IMG/VR virus record: IMGVR_UViG_3300027659_000101
Location: 1 to 36,146 of that record
Reading direction: 5' to 3' (one strand)
Length of the DNA: 36,146 bases
Source of the DNA: a virus
A program made the position numbers and the translations under genes. Of the stretch, positions 1-7,362 are shown in pieces. The first letter of the stretch is position 1. Every line of letters starts with the position of its first letter. Below the pieces are notes generated by a model that did no database searches, was not told where the DNA came from, and saw only the letters and a list, made by a program, of their open reading frames with translations.

Positions 1-329
1 AGCCCGGAAGTAAGGTTACTAACGCCAAAGGTGGCCAGTCTTACCATAACTTCTCTTTAGCGGTGGACATAGTCCTGCTGTGGGATAAGGATGGTAACGG
101 AACGTTTGAGACTGCGGTGTGGGACACCAAGACCGACTTCGATGGAGACAAGGTCTCTGACTGGATGGAGGTAGTAGCGATATTCAAACGTTATGGATGG
201 GAGTGGGGGGGAGATTGGAAATTCGTGGATATGCCACACTTCCAAAAGACATTTGGTAAGTCTGTTAAGCAGTTGCTTGAGAATTACAACAGAGGTGCTA
301 AGGATAAGAATGGTTACGTGATCATATAA
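1..329 (+). CDS. Peptidase M15 family endolysin, 3' end only
   Basis: This is the C-terminal part of a cell-wall peptidase of the M15 (VanY/L-Ala-D-Glu endopeptidase-like) family. It is open from the left edge and ends with TAA at 327-329. The visible part has SYHNFSLAVDI, where His and Asp are the usual zinc ligands, and WGGDWKFVDMPHFQ, which carries the third ligand His. In phages such enzymes cut peptidoglycan cross-links at lysis. The N-terminus and any binding domain lie outside the window. A late promoter follows directly. Family assignment is firm; the exact bond cleaved is not known. Confidence 0.85.
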   Translation, partial: PGSKVTNAKGGQSYHNFSLAVDIVLLWDKDGNGTFETAVWDTKTDFDGDKVSDWMEVVAIFKRYGWEWGGDWKFVDMPHFQKTFGKSVKQLLENYNRGAKDKNGYVII

Positions 330-330
330 C

Positions 331-376
331 CACCCCCTGTTCTGTCAATCATTTCAATAGACTATAAATAATTTTG
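331..376 (+). promoter_or_regulatory. Late promoter P1 with shared upstream element
   Basis: CACCCCCTGTT at 331-341 is followed by the Bacteroidota -7 box TAATTTTG at 369-376, and ATG comes at 383, so the transcript may be leaderless. The same 11-mer at the same distance (27 nt between) stands before the glycosyltransferase gene at 22306-22351. No clear -33 TTG is present, so the upstream element may replace it. Confidence 0.6.
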
Positions 377-382
377 TAAACT

Positions 383-943
383 ATGTCACTATTAAGATCG
401 TTATCAATGGCGCCATCAGAGATGGAAGGCCCAGTTCCAGAGAAACCTCCTAGGAGACCTGTAGGAGATGATGAGTATTACTCAGCTAATGCTAAACTGA
501 TATACTACAGGGACATACTCAATAATAAATTGAAGGAAAAGGATCAATCTGGATATGATAGTTTCTTCGGTGGATTGGGTGCTACAATGAGGAAAGATCC
601 TTCAAAGAGAAACGAATACGTAGAGCAGACTAAATACGAACAGTACCTTACTCCTGATGAGATTAAAGGAGCTCTTGGCACTGACTACGAAGACTACGTG
701 TCAACCATATCAACAATAAGGGATAAAGGTTTCGCTGACGACAAGGTTAAGAAGTTGTTTGGAGTAAAGGAATCTGAATCAGAACCATCTTCACTTATGT
801 ATGGCAAGAGATTTGCAACAATGCCTGTTGTAACTAGTTTTTCAAGGACAACTAAGGGAGAGTCCGGATCAAGCACAGTAGAGGACATCTACAACTACAA
901 TCAAAAAACAAAGAAGGTAGACAAGATCTCTGTTAAAAAATAA
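383..943 (+). CDS. Unknown phage protein, 186 aa
   Basis: This ORF starts at an ATG just after promoter P1. I do not recognise a family. The N-terminus is proline-rich (residues about 15-26, PVPEKPPRRP), the middle is charged and likely helical, and the C-terminus is lysine-rich. No membrane segment or catalytic motif is visible. It lies between the lysin gene and a small acidic gene on the same strand, so a virion or lysis-associated role is possible, but that rests on position only. Confidence 0.8.
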   Translation: MSLLRSLSMAPSEMEGPVPEKPPRRPVGDDEYYSANAKLIYYRDILNNKLKEKDQSGYDSFFGGLGATMRKDPSKRNEYVEQTKYEQYLTPDEIKGALGTDYEDYVSTISTIRDKGFADDKVKKLFGVKESESEPSSLMYGKRFATMPVVTSFSRTTKGESGSSTVEDIYNYNQKTKKVDKISVKK

Positions 944-946
944 GTC

Positions 947-1204
947 ATGAAAGCTAAACTTGAATTTGATCTGGATGATTTCGATGATAAGATGGCACAC
1001 CTCAGGTGTACCAAGTCCCTTGACATAGCTATGGCGCTGTGGGAAATTGTACATAACACCAAGAAGGGGATCATGTACGGACTGGAGGGTAAACAGATGG
1101 AAGGCAAGAAGCTAGATAACTGGGAGGTTGTTGAACTTGTCTTCGATAGGATACATGATATCCTAGGTGAGCACAACGTGGTGGTAGATGAGTACATAAA
1201 CTAA
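947..1204 (+). CDS. Small acidic unknown protein, 85 aa
   Basis: It starts 3 nt after the preceding stop, so the two are one operon. The protein begins with an acidic stretch (LEFDLDDFDD) and looks fully helical, with no membrane segment. It is the last rightward gene before the convergent minus-strand operon, whose last stop is at 1225. Only about 20 bp separate the two ends and I see no clear terminator there. Similar short proteins are common in Bacteroidota phages without a known function; I cannot name one. Confidence 0.75.
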   Translation: MKAKLEFDLDDFDDKMAHLRCTKSLDIAMALWEIVHNTKKGIMYGLEGKQMEGKKLDNWEVVELVFDRIHDILGEHNVVVDEYIN

Positions 1205-1224
1205 AACTCCCGAGCTCTGGCCAA

Positions 1225-1422
1225 CTACATTAATTCTTCTTTTACATCTGTCCAAAATTGGTATCCCCTGTCCGCCCCCATGTATCCCAACACTTCCTCT
1301 GCCACTTTAAGTGCACAGAGTCTAGCCGTTGGAGAATATATCTTGGAGTAGTCGGACAGCTTGGGTGGTTTGACTTCAGTGAACCAGTCTACTAGTTCCT
1401 CTGCTTTCTGTTTTGCTGTCAT
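1225..1422 (-). CDS. Unknown small protein, 65 aa, end of early operon
   Basis: This is the last gene of the long leftward early operon. Its start overlaps the stop of the upstream gene by the ATGA pattern (1419-1422), a sign of translational coupling. The sequence is mixed charged and helical (for example KAEELVDWFTEVK) with no motif I recognise. Function unknown. Confidence 0.7.
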   Translation of the reverse strand: MTAKQKAEELVDWFTEVKPPKLSDYSKIYSPTARLCALKVAEEVLGYMGADRGYQFWTDVKEELM

Positions 1423-1712
1423 AGGTTCTCGATTATTTCTATTACAATTTTTGCAATGGTCTGAGGTGGTGGCGGTTCGGGGAACTCTCTCAACTTCTCA
1501 AGACACTTTGCATACACATCATACCTATCTATCCTGTGACCTAACCATTCTAGAGATATGACCTTGTATCCTGATGGTTCCCGTATCAGCATAGGAACGG
1601 TATCCAAACCCCTGCTGTACAGGTAATGATGTGCGTAGATGTCTGCGTCATTGACGTGGTTGCAATTGGCGTCATCGTATCCTGCGTTGTATGCATCTGT
1701 TATGATCTTCAT
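1419..1712 (-). CDS. Unknown protein, 97 aa
   Basis: Located between the metallophosphoesterase and the last early gene, with an ATGA overlap downstream. It has a His/Asp/Tyr-rich first half (NHVNDADIYAHHYLYSRG), a proline run PEPPPP near residue 80 and a hydrophobic helical end. No family recognised. The His/Asp pattern could bind metal, but this is a guess. Confidence 0.7.
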   Translation of the reverse strand: MKIITDAYNAGYDDANCNHVNDADIYAHHYLYSRGLDTVPMLIREPSGYKVISLEWLGHRIDRYDVYAKCLEKLREFPEPPPPQTIAKIVIEIIENL

Positions 1713-1723
1713 AATTGTTATTT

Positions 1724-2410
1724 TTAACGTATATCTAGAATATTCCCATGTGAGGTTAGTCCAAGGTCAAACCTTCCGTCAGTTACGCAGGCGCCATTTG
1801 AGAAGATGGTGTCTATCTTACTGAACCTTGCGATACCTTGGTTGTGTATGCCATCCATGTCGTGGATGTGACCGAACAGATGCGCCTTGGGTCTATACTT
1901 GAATATCCACTTCATTAGTGAGCTGTCTCCACACTGCTTAAGTTCTCCATCCCTTTCCTCTGACAGGTCTCTAACGCCCTTTGCAGGACCGTGTGTGACC
2001 AGTATATCTATGTCAGTCGACATGGCATCCCATACACGGTTGATGGTCTGTCTAGACTTCATGAATGACCACTCGCCAAAGGTAGGAGTGTACGGTGATC
2101 CGAAGATTTTGAATCCGTTAATGGTGACATCCTCGTGTTCTAGGTAGGTGATCCCCCGATCTGCAAAGTTTTCCCTAGTGATCATTCTCCTCTCAATACT
2201 GGTGTCGTGATTGCCAGCGACATAGATCTTATGCTCAACCGGGATAGTCATGTACCATTCCAAGAAGTCGAACACCTCGTGGGAGTTACGTGCAGGGTCT
2301 CTCCAGTTAGAGCAGTCACCAGAGTGGATGACCATCTCGATATCTTTAAATATCTCACCCGGTAGCTGCTCGTGCATACCGTGAGTGTCGCTGATGTGTA
2401 GAATCTTCAT
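1724..2410 (-). CDS. Calcineurin-like metallophosphoesterase, 228 aa
   Basis: It hydrolyses phosphoester bonds with a two-metal centre. All family motifs are visible in order: DTHG (residues 8-11), GDCSN (31-35), GNHD (66-69), THGP (about 138) and GHIH (about 175). The length fits a single-domain enzyme with no extra domain. It overlaps the upstream gene by 4 nt (2407-2410). In phages such enzymes may act on RNA ends, cyclic nucleotides or DNA intermediates; the substrate cannot be read from the sequence. It shares the operon with nucleotide and DNA metabolism genes. Confidence 0.9.
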   Translation of the reverse strand: MKILHISDTHGMHEQLPGEIFKDIEMVIHSGDCSNWRDPARNSHEVFDFLEWYMTIPVEHKIYVAGNHDTSIERRMITRENFADRGITYLEHEDVTINGFKIFGSPYTPTFGEWSFMKSRQTINRVWDAMSTDIDILVTHGPAKGVRDLSEERDGELKQCGDSSLMKWIFKYRPKAHLFGHIHDMDGIHNQGIARFSKIDTIFSNGACVTDGRFDLGLTSHGNILDIR

Positions 2411-2700
2411 AGCTTATTTATAAATTCTTCAAGTTTCTTTTTCTCCTTGGCGCCCATGTGTGTTGCGCACCTGAGCAGTTCATCATAGAACAGGTGGTCG
2501 TCCTCCCGAGCTGTCTTCCTGTTGGTTGGAGGGATCTTCAACTCGAGAGCCGTCTTCATCCATCTCAGCTTGGTTACTAGTGGAGACACTGATCCACGCA
2601 GGTTGGTATTACTCAACAGATCCTCTGAATACAGGAGACCATTACATATGCTGGCGTACAGTAATTCAAAAGACTCAGACTGTGACTCAGTTAGCTTCAT
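2407..2700 (-). CDS. Unknown helical protein, 97 aa
   Basis: Four-nt stop/start overlap with the metallophosphoesterase downstream and 14-nt overlap with the gene upstream. The protein looks all-helical and charged, ending in KKKLEEFINKL. No motif recognised. Its overlaps on both sides support it as a real operon member. Confidence 0.7.
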   Translation of the reverse strand: MKLTESQSESFELLYASICNGLLYSEDLLSNTNLRGSVSPLVTKLRWMKTALELKIPPTNRKTAREDDHLFYDELLRCATHMGAKEKKKLEEFINKL

Positions 2701-2929
2701 TGATTAGTTCATTTAGTTTTGATAATACCTGACCAACTACTATCCCCAACCTGAGGTCGTTGCCTTCCTCGATTGCTCTTGAGATGGACACATACAACTC
2801 CTTTAGATCTGACACCTTCGGTCCTGACTGGTTGAGGAATGATATAATCTCTTTACCTTGAACAGTCTTCTCTTCTAATCCCGTGACGAATACGTATTGT
2901 TCGCTGGGGATGATTCCAATCTTTGTCAT
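2687..2929 (-). CDS. Unknown helical protein, 80 aa
   Basis: It is coupled to the dNMP kinase gene upstream by an ATGA overlap (2926-2929). The C-terminal half is leucine-rich and amphipathic (SKLNELINEAN), which suits a small coiled coil or an accessory protein. No family recognised. Confidence 0.65.
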   Translation of the reverse strand: MTKIGIIPSEQYVFVTGLEEKTVQGKEIISFLNQSGPKVSDLKELYVSISRAIEEGNDLRLGIVVGQVLSKLNELINEAN

Positions 2930-3438
2930 AACAGTGATATTGATTTAATTTTTAATTCTTGTAACGTTCCGTTGTTGTCGATAACATGATCAAACTTCCA
3001 GTCATCCAGTGCTGTCTCTGATAGGTGGTTATTTACGGGACCAACCCCGGGTCTGTTCACTCTTATTAACACACCACCTCTGTCCTTAATGGACTGCGCC
3101 TCGTTGGGGAATCTTACGTCAGTGATAATCCACTTAGCATACTGGTAGTAGTCCACAAAAAGTGCGTTGACCCATGCGTCTGTGTGTACTCCACTTCTGA
3201 CGCCTTCAGTTCCCAATCTCTGGAGCAATTCCCTTACAGTCATATCCCATCCCATCAGGTGTTTCATTTTAAAGGACTGGTCCTCGAATGACTCTGCTGG
3301 TATACCTGTTAGTATGCTGGCGATATCCTTGAGTTTACCTGAGAATTTCTTGATCTTCCATGTTGGATGTAAAGACCTGATAGCGTTTGCGATTTCGTCC
3401 TTTCCCGATTTTGCGTAACCATTCAGACCTATGATCAT
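2926..3438 (-). CDS. Deoxynucleoside monophosphate kinase, 170 aa
   Basis: This P-loop kinase probably phosphorylates dNMPs to feed phage DNA synthesis. The Walker A motif GYAKSGKDE lies at residues 7-15. TDVRFPNEA at about 118-126, with GGVLIRVNRPG after it, is the signature seen in T4 gp1-like dNMP kinases. The C-terminal HLSE and DHVIDNNGT also fit that family. The length is somewhat short but complete. It is coupled by 4-nt overlaps to its neighbours. Which dNMPs it accepts is not visible. Confidence 0.85.
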   Translation of the reverse strand: MIIGLNGYAKSGKDEIANAIRSLHPTWKIKKFSGKLKDIASILTGIPAESFEDQSFKMKHLMGWDMTVRELLQRLGTEGVRSGVHTDAWVNALFVDYYQYAKWIITDVRFPNEAQSIKDRGGVLIRVNRPGVGPVNNHLSETALDDWKFDHVIDNNGTLQELKIKSISLL

Positions 3439-3704
3439 ATGGATGCGATTGTTTTGGATTCCTTAATAATCATCTTGCTATCGTATGTAGCCAACAGCAA
3501 TGCAAGCAGTACCTCAGCTTCGCAATATCCAAGTATTATCTCCTGTCCTGCGATTTCAATTGTGATGTCGTCTTCGCTGTCTAGTATTCCCCCGAGCTCC
3601 TCGCCATCCATACTGGTGATGGTGGTTGTCCTGTAGCTTTTCTCGATTAAGTAATCCAAATGCTTTGCTTCTTCTCCTATCTTATGTGATGTAAATACTT
3701 GCAT
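3435..3704 (-). CDS. Unknown protein, 89 aa
   Basis: It follows a strong terminator, so it is either expressed by read-through or from its own start. The ATG at 3704 follows an A/T-rich leader. The middle is acidic (GILDSEDDITIEIAGQ) with beta-like alternation, and the end is lysine-rich. An exact CCCCCGAGC motif lies inside the gene at 3589-3597. No family recognised. Confidence 0.7.
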   Translation of the reverse strand: MQVFTSHKIGEEAKHLDYLIEKSYRTTTITSMDGEELGGILDSEDDITIEIAGQEIILGYCEAEVLLALLLATYDSKMIIKESKTIASI

Positions 3705-3706
3705 GT

Positions 3707-3740
3707 AAAAAAAAAATAAGGGGAGGAGTGACCCTCCCCG
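3707..3740 (-). terminator. Rho-independent terminator after the SSB-like gene
   Basis: On the minus strand a 7-bp GC stem (plus-strand GGGGAGG 3720-3726 with CCTCCCC 3733-3739, 6-nt loop) is followed by a TTA and ten T residues. It follows the stop at 3746 directly. It suggests the SSB-like gene is transcribed at a higher level than the genes beyond it. Confidence 0.8.
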
Positions 3741-3745
3741 GTTAA

Positions 3746-3970
3746 TTAGAATGGTAGATCGCTGTTCTCAGTCTTTGCTAACTCAGCCTTAGGCTGGTAG
3801 GTGTCAACCTGCAACCTGTAGTCAGGAGATCTCTCTCCTTCTTTCTTGAAGGTGTTAGGCCAAGCTGTGTAACGCTGCTCTCCGATGGTGATACTGAGGA
3901 CCTCTAATGGTCCGTTCTTGGTGTTGATGGTCTTCTTCCATGCCGCACCTGCTGATTGTACTGTACTCAT
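3746..3970 (-). CDS. Small SSB-like protein with DLPF tail, 74 aa
   Basis: A short, likely all-beta protein (AAWKKTINTKNGPLEVLSI, then GEQRYTAWPNTFKKEG) whose C-terminus is ENSDLPF. An acidic tail ending in D-x-P-F or DLPF is the hallmark by which single-stranded DNA-binding proteins recruit partners. The fold is shorter than a usual SSB (over 100 aa), so it may be a minimal OB-type protein or a DUF736-like protein. Its own strong terminator fits high expression. SSB role is inference from the tail and from its place beside replication genes. Confidence 0.6.
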   Translation of the reverse strand: MSTVQSAGAAWKKTINTKNGPLEVLSITIGEQRYTAWPNTFKKEGERSPDYRLQVDTYQPKAELAKTENSDLPF

Positions 3971-4113
3971 TTGGTTTTTATATTGAGTGTTAAAAAATAA
4001 TTAAGGAAGTACACACCGATTTCAAATTTCTTTTCGTCTGGGTGGTATAGTACTGCGATGTTGGGGATAAGCACCCATACCTCAATAGTGCCTGTCTCGA
4101 TTGTTAGCTTCAT
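3967..4113 (-). CDS. Unknown small protein, 48 aa
   Basis: This short ORF (starts MKLTIETGTIEVWVLI) shares ATGA overlaps with both neighbours: 4110-4113 upstream and 3967-3970 downstream. Such perfect tiling is strong evidence that it is translated. The sequence looks like beta strands with the hydrophobic stretches VWVLIPNIAVLY and GVYFLNYFLTL; the second could be a weak membrane segment. Function unknown. Confidence 0.7.
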   Translation of the reverse strand: MKLTIETGTIEVWVLIPNIAVLYHPDEKKFEIGVYFLNYFLTLNIKTK

Positions 4114-4451
4114 GGTTTTATAATTTGGTTTTGAATTAACATCTCTAATATTTCTTTGAAATCCTCAAGAGTCATGGCGACTATGGTCCCCTTACGATTA
4201 CGCTTGTGGAAGACTAGATTGTAGTTGTCATCCTTCGGCATCCGTGCTAGTATGTCATGGATGCTACCCAGTTTCTCTACTGCCTTCGCTTGGATTGAGA
4301 AGGGATCAGTGTAGCACAGGTCAATACCCTGATCGTCCTTGTTCTTGGACTCTGATCGGGAGCTGACTGCCTTGGTCCAGCCTAGATCCCTAAACCAATC
4401 TCTGATGGTAAGCTCGTAGCTGTGGCCTTTGACTCTTGGATTAATCGCCAT
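4110..4451 (-). CDS. PD-(D/E)XK nuclease, Holliday-resolvase-like, 113 aa
   Basis: The motif order fits Hjc/VRR-type resolvases and nucleases: RVKGHSYE near the N-terminus (Glu14), the acidic pair in DDQGIDLCY (about 39-47) and the QAKA core (53-56) carrying the catalytic lysine. It could resolve branched DNA made during Erf/YqaJ recombination or replication. Its first 70 nt overlap the end of the upstream ORF in another frame. Catalytic residues appear intact. Which DNA structure it cuts is unknown. Confidence 0.75.
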   Translation of the reverse strand: MAINPRVKGHSYELTIRDWFRDLGWTKAVSSRSESKNKDDQGIDLCYTDPFSIQAKAVEKLGSIHDILARMPKDDNYNLVFHKRNRKGTIVAMTLEDFKEILEMLIQNQIIKP

Positions 4452-4756
4452 ATCCTTCCTGTTTTATAGATTTCTTCAATGGATGACCATGACACACTCT
4501 GATGGAATACAGTCGGATGAAACTCATTCCGCTTGTAGATCTGTTGCATGTAGTATGGTTGTCCCGGTTTAATATCCTCTAGCTTTATTTGTTCTAATAA
4601 TCCTTCCCCCGACCTGTCTTCCACATACTCCAACCACGCACCGCCATTGTTATAGTACCTCCAGTTCTCCTTAAACAGAACCTGCGAGTGAGGCGAAGCT
4701 TTGGATGTCGTTCTTTGTGATCGGCTGACCGATGAACTTCGTCTTGTCTGTGCCAT
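4382..4756 (-). CDS. Unknown protein, up to 124 aa, start uncertain
   Basis: The frame is open from 4756, but its first 86 nt lie inside the primase-helicase 3' end and encode low-complexity Ser/Arg/Thr, which looks like a shadow. The protein-like part begins around FKENWRYYNNGGAWLEYVED just after the helicase stop (4671). No ATG is near, so a GTG or TTG start there is possible. The end also overlaps the nuclease gene by 70 nt. I recognise no family. The gene is probably real but shorter than the full frame. Confidence 0.5.
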   Translation of the reverse strand: MAQTRRSSSVSRSQRTTSKASPHSQVLFKENWRYYNNGGAWLEYVEDRSGEGLLEQIKLEDIKPGQPYYMQQIYKRNEFHPTVFHQSVSWSSIEEIYKTGRIWRLIQESKATATSLPSEIGLGI

Positions 4757-6419
4757 CGTTTATTCTTTCTGCAGATATGTACCTGCTGTTATTAATATTG
4801 TACGTGAAGAAGCTAGTACCAACCTGACCAGTGTACTTGAACCTTACCTTCCATCTGTGTATCTCAGTCTGGCGTGTCTCCATATTTCTGTAAACAGAGA
4901 TGCCATTGTCAGGAAGGTTGTAGAAGTGTGAGCTGTCACCGACATCGTATCCGCTTGGCACTTTATAAACACCACTCTTCAACTCAGTCATCTTCTTTGG
5001 ATGCGCTACTAAGAAGACATGCACTCCATAATTCCTAGCAAACCTGCTAACATCAGTCATCATGACCTTGATCTGGTGGTGACGTGTATCAGTCTGGTTG
5101 CTCATGCTCTTCTCAACTGTACTCATGTTGTCGATGACAAGGATGTTAATACCAAACCTCTTGACCATACCCTTTGCCTTCTCGATGATGCCATCAATAC
5201 TTAGGTCATTGTCATATAACCTGTAGTACTTGAAGTGATCATTCATAAATGGCATGTAGTCCTCGAGGTCTTGCTTGGTCATTCTCTCAGAGAACGGTGT
5301 TGTAAAGAAGCTCTTACCTGTAGCGATCTGGTACATATCTGACAGGGCAAAGGCTGTGTTAGCCTCCTCAGCTGAGTAGACAAATGACTTGAGTCCGTGC
5401 ATCGCAGCCAGCCTGTAGATAATATTCTTAATGAAGGTTGACTTACCATGACCGGGGATGCCAGTCACCAGTGTTACCTGACCGGGATGCCATATGAACT
5501 CATTATCCATCTCGTATCCTGCAGTATAACCATCAGGTGTACCACTCTCGAACAGCTGATACAATTCATCCTTGACACTAAATGCGTCATCGATACCGTC
5601 CACAGGGAATACAGTGGCTGACCTGTAACAGTTGAGCAGTGCTTCCTTACCTTCCTTGACTAGGGTTTCATTGGCGTCCTTGTGTGGAAACTCTATGATG
5701 TAGCAGTTGTCCTTACCTAATCTTCTGGCAAGTTCATTCCTGAGAGCAATGCCTGCCTCGTCCATGTCGGTGGCTAGGTATATTTTCTTTCCATCGAATA
5801 AATGGATGAACTCCTCTAACCAGTCTAGCTTTTGAGACCCCTTACTAGCTCCGTTAGGTACTGATATAGCAGTCTTAACTCCTGCTTCAAAGAAAGACAT
5901 TGCATCGATCTCTCCCTCCGTAATAACCAGTTCAGTGGACGAATTATCAAGTACAACATCAATGCCGTAAGGACCAAGCATAGCACCACTAACCAACTTA
6001 AAATTTTTATTAGAATCCCTATACTTAATGTTATAAATCTCTCCATTGTAGATGTAGTTAAAATGAATTGTTCTTACCTCTGCTTCAACTTGAGGCATGT
6101 AGTCTAAACCTTCTGATAATCTGTATCTTAAAAGAGTTTGATTGCTAATCCCACGACTTGCAAACCAGTCAATAATAGGCTGAGACAAATTTTTCAGTTC
6201 GGGGGTTGGCTTAACATACTCTTTCTTCGGTGTCACCATCTTCACAGTTCCTTTAAATTCGCAGTGATGGCAATTGTATATGCCCTCTTCGATCAGCACA
6301 CTCAAGCACGGATCGCTCTTATGCTTTCTTGTATGGGAACACTGAGGACATGGGACCTTTACGTTACCGTGCTGTCCTGTCCTTACATTAATCCCCAAGG
6401 ATTGTAGTTGCTGAATCAT
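4671..6419 (-). CDS. Bifunctional primase-helicase, 582 aa
   Basis: This is a T7 gp4-type replication protein that makes primers and unwinds the fork. N-terminal zinc ribbon: CPQC (24-27) and CHHC (50-53). TOPRIM primase core: VITEGEIDAMS (about 167-177) with the catalytic Glu, then IYLATDMDEAG (about 217) with the metal-binding Asp pair. RecA/DnaB-type helicase: Walker A TGIPGHGKST (about 319) and Walker B ILVIDNMS (about 426). The length matches the family. No separate loader is obvious except the adjacent winged-helix protein. It is the core of the leftward replication operon. Confidence 0.93.
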   Translation of the reverse strand: MIQQLQSLGINVRTGQHGNVKVPCPQCSHTRKHKSDPCLSVLIEEGIYNCHHCEFKGTVKMVTPKKEYVKPTPELKNLSQPIIDWFASRGISNQTLLRYRLSEGLDYMPQVEAEVRTIHFNYIYNGEIYNIKYRDSNKNFKLVSGAMLGPYGIDVVLDNSSTELVITEGEIDAMSFFEAGVKTAISVPNGASKGSQKLDWLEEFIHLFDGKKIYLATDMDEAGIALRNELARRLGKDNCYIIEFPHKDANETLVKEGKEALLNCYRSATVFPVDGIDDAFSVKDELYQLFESGTPDGYTAGYEMDNEFIWHPGQVTLVTGIPGHGKSTFIKNIIYRLAAMHGLKSFVYSAEEANTAFALSDMYQIATGKSFFTTPFSERMTKQDLEDYMPFMNDHFKYYRLYDNDLSIDGIIEKAKGMVKRFGINILVIDNMSTVEKSMSNQTDTRHHQIKVMMTDVSRFARNYGVHVFLVAHPKKMTELKSGVYKVPSGYDVGDSSHFYNLPDNGISVYRNMETRQTEIHRWKVRFKYTGQVGTSFFTYNINNSRYISAERINDGTDKTKFIGQPITKNDIQSFASLAGSV

Positions 6420-6972
6420 GTTTTTGTTTATTTATCCAATAGTGATTGGCATCGTCTAAATATTTGAGGAACTTGCCGGAGAAGATTGTCGATGGTCTGT
6501 TGTACTCCTTCATCTTATCTTCAACACCCCATGTCTCTTTCTTGTGTGCTATCACACTCTTGAAGTGGGTGATGGTAAGCTTCGGGTTTGCCTTCAGCAC
6601 CTTCTTCACCATCTCAATGTTGTTGTGCAGCTGGTACTTGGTTTCGTTCACCTCGTTAAAGTATTCAATCACTTCCTTAGCGAGATCTTCCGAGATGGTT
6701 ACGACAACAACGTCTTCTCCATCATGCGCCAAGTACCATTTGGTAGTAGGGTAGTAGAAACCATTAACAACCTTCTCAACAAGTCCCTTATCGATCAGGT
6801 CCTTCATGCTCTGTGTGACTGTACCGGAGTTCAGTCCAAGCATTTCAGACAGGGCGGATACACCAGTGCCCTTCATCAGGGGATAGTGCTGTGCACATGC
6901 ATGGCATACCATGTACGTGACGGGGTGGAGGTTTAACCTCTGCCTTACCGAGTGGTCTATTAATGATATCAT
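6388..6972 (-). CDS. Winged-helix replication initiation protein with Phg_2220_C-like end, 194 aa
   Basis: The N-terminal half (about 1-85) is a MarR-like winged helix (SALSEMLGLNSGTVTQSMKDLIDKGLVEKV), which should bind DNA. The C-terminal half fits the phage conserved C-terminal domain found in replication proteins: EYFNEVNETKYQ, then LTITHFKSVIAHKKETWG and YNRPSTIFSGKFLKYLD. Such proteins often recognise the origin and help load the helicase. It lies directly upstream of the primase-helicase with a 32-nt overlap and next to a 4-nt-coupled small gene. Origin position is not known. Confidence 0.8.
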   Translation of the reverse strand: MISLIDHSVRQRLNLHPVTYMVCHACAQHYPLMKGTGVSALSEMLGLNSGTVTQSMKDLIDKGLVEKVVNGFYYPTTKWYLAHDGEDVVVVTISEDLAKEVIEYFNEVNETKYQLHNNIEMVKKVLKANPKLTITHFKSVIAHKKETWGVEDKMKEYNRPSTIFSGKFLKYLDDANHYWINKQKHDSATTILGD

Positions 6973-7352
6973 AGAAGTTCTTCAAGTTTCAAGTATGGGT
7001 TTCTTTGAGTCTTGTGTTGAATGCTGTTCAGACACAGGCACGTCTTGATGTACAGCTTGTTGATAGAATCATCAAAGCTTTTTAGTTGACCTGCGTCATC
7101 CCTTTCCCTGCCGATCTTGTAGCTTTCCCTGAACTGTGATATCTTATGGCGATACGAATCATATCCGCAGTCGATATACTGCATCACCTCGGTCGCTTCA
7201 AATCCATACATGTCCGCTAGTCCAACGAACACAGTCCTTGCCAGCTCCTTGTTTCCTTCATACTCTTCGTTGACCTGCATCGGCTTCAGACCTTCCCTGT
7301 CCCAAACGAACTGACTCTTCATTACCTTTTCTATATCATTTAATCGTATCAT
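6969..7352 (-). CDS. Unknown protein, possible HTH, 127 aa
   Basis: It is coupled to the winged-helix gene by a 4-nt overlap. The segment ELARTVFVGLADMYGFEATEV followed by GYDSYRHKISQFRE resembles a helix-turn-helix arrangement distantly like DnaA domain IV or a sigma region, but the match is weak. Three cysteines occur in the remaining C-terminal part (YIKTCLCLNSI and one earlier). Between Erf/YqaJ and replication genes, a DNA-binding accessory role is plausible. Confidence 0.7.
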   Translation of the reverse strand: MIRLNDIEKVMKSQFVWDREGLKPMQVNEEYEGNKELARTVFVGLADMYGFEATEVMQYIDCGYDSYRHKISQFRESYKIGRERDDAGQLKSFDDSINKLYIKTCLCLNSIQHKTQRNPYLKLEELL

Positions 7353-7362
7353 AGTATTTATT